Shown piece after piece: positions 63,365 through 64,000 of a DNA stretch of 64,000 nucleotides. Every line of letters begins with the position of its first letter. The stretch's first letter is position 1. The notes below the pieces were generated by a model that saw only the letters and a list, made by a program, of their open reading frames with translations, searched no databases and was not told the DNA's origin. This stretch comes from Sulfuritalea sp. (GTDB lineage: Bacteria > Pseudomonadota > Gammaproteobacteria > Burkholderiales > Rhodocyclaceae), in the NCBI GenBank assembly GCA_016716965.1, contig JADJUP010000030.1, positions 124,001 through 188,000 of the forward strand, given 5' to 3'. A program made the position numbers and the translations under genes.

Positions 63365-64000
63365 GATGCGCTCCCCGCCCCATCAGCTCTTCGCCATACG
63401 GACGGGACGGATAATGGAAAGGCACCGGACCATCTTCCTCGCCCCACACGAACTGGTGCACATACGGCACCTTGGAGTTCTTGATGTCCTCCGCCGTGCC
63501 TTCGGCCACGATTTTTCCCGCAGAAACGAAATAGACATAATCGACGATTTTCAATGACTCCTGCACGTCGTGCGTAACTACGATGGAACTTGCGCCCAGC
63601 GCGTCGTTCAGCTTGCGAATCAGTTCGCCTATGATCGACAGCGAAATCGGGTCAAGGCCGGCGAATGGTTCGTCGTACATGATCAGCATCGGGTCAAGTG
63701 CAACGGCGCGGGCCAATGCGACCCGGCGCGCCATGCCACCCGACAGTTCCGCCGGCATCAGGTCATGCGCGCCACGCAATCCCACCGCATTCAATTTCAT
63801 CAAAACCAGGTCGCGGATCACGGTCTCGGGCAGATCGGTATGCTCACGCATCTGGAAGGCGATGTTGTCGAACACCGACATGTCGGTAAACAAGGCGCCA
63901 AACTGGAACAGCATTCCCATGCGGCGACGCAACCCGTAGAGTCCGTCGGCGTCAAGCTGGTGTACTACCTGCCCACTCACCTTGACCTCGCCTGATGTCG
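63357..64000 (-). CDS. mlaF: Lipid ABC transporter ATPase MlaF (5' end cut by window)
   Basis: About 213 C-terminal residues visible; the N-terminus with Walker A lies beyond the right edge. Q-loop GMLFQFGALFTDMSVFDNI, signature LSGGMARRVALARAVA, Walker B MLIMYDEPFAGLDP, switch His in VVTHDVQESL. C-terminal extension (GEEDGPVPFHYPSRPYGEEL) is typical of MlaF. First gene of the mla operon. Confidence 0.95.
   Translation of the reverse strand, partial: TSGEVKVSGQVVHQLDADGLYGLRRRMGMLFQFGALFTDMSVFDNIAFQMREHTDLPETVIRDLVLMKLNAVGLRGAHDLMPAELSGGMARRVALARAVALDPMLIMYDEPFAGLDPISLSIIGELIRKLNDALGASSIVVTHDVQESLKIVDYVYFVSAGKIVAEGTAEDIKNSKVPYVHQFVWGEEDGPVPFHYPSRPYGEELMGRGAHHG

Overview
The window is about 64 kb of GC-rich (roughly 60-65% by eye) chromosomal DNA with short intergenic gaps and many ATGA/GTGA stop-start overlaps. 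Gene content and order suggest a metabolically versatile betaproteobacterium, probably of the Rhodocyclales/Sterolibacteriaceae type. The evidence is the block mla - bolA - murA - his - hinT - tat, the phenylacetate (paa) genes, the 2-oxoacid:ferredoxin oxidoreductase (KorAB), and the branched-chain-type ABC transporters with CoA ligases. The species is inference. There are no tRNAs, rRNAs, CRISPR arrays, prophage genes or transposase genes, and no stretch over 300 bases lacks a gene.

Layout. (1) 1-10,176, minus strand: a seven-gene signalling operon. In transcription order it encodes a CHASE2 Ser/Thr kinase, PP2C phosphatase, FHA protein, CHASE2 adenylate cyclase, metallo-beta-lactamase protein of class-II phosphodiesterase type, cyclic-nucleotide-binding/rhodanese protein, and a GAF-GspE-type ATPase that runs off the left edge. 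(2) 10.4-14.3 kb: sucCD (minus) and glpK (plus). (3) 14.3-18.9 kb: paaY divergent from paaG-paaI-paaJ, a methyltransferase and msrA. (4) 18.9-25.4 kb: maiA, a FimV-like gene and a five-gene aromatic hydroxylation/cleavage operon behind a near-consensus sigma70 promoter; its FAD monooxygenase is frameshifted. (5) 25.5-29.3 kb: ankyrin protein, TonB-like protein, Nif3-family protein and DegS-like protease. (6) 29.3-34.0 kb: korA-korB and a GltD-like iron-sulfur flavoprotein. (7) 34.2-37.5 kb: a HAD phosphatase, then an HD-GYP/GGDEF-EAL pair in which both proteins have lost key catalytic residues. (8) 37.6-48.4 kb: sigma54 activator, a sigma54-type promoter, livKGFHM, enoyl-CoA hydratase, CoA ligase, double MaoC and a thiolase-like KAS III, i.e. 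uptake and CoA-dependent breakdown of an unidentified acid. (9) 48.4-64 kb: tatABC, hinT, the his operon (with hisC inverted in place), murA, bolA, an ABC-2 exporter and the Mla lipid-transport operon.

The most novel signal is a 24-bp dispersed sequence present at least nine, probably twelve, times in both orientations. Three copies are at gene ends and the rest are inside genes, read in several frames. All six frames of the consensus are open. The pattern resembles a DNA uptake signal more than a transposable repeat, but this is inference.

Two probable single-base frameshifts (FAD monooxygenase, bolA) and two genes without a canonical start codon (methyltransferase, hisG) should be checked against raw reads before biological interpretation.
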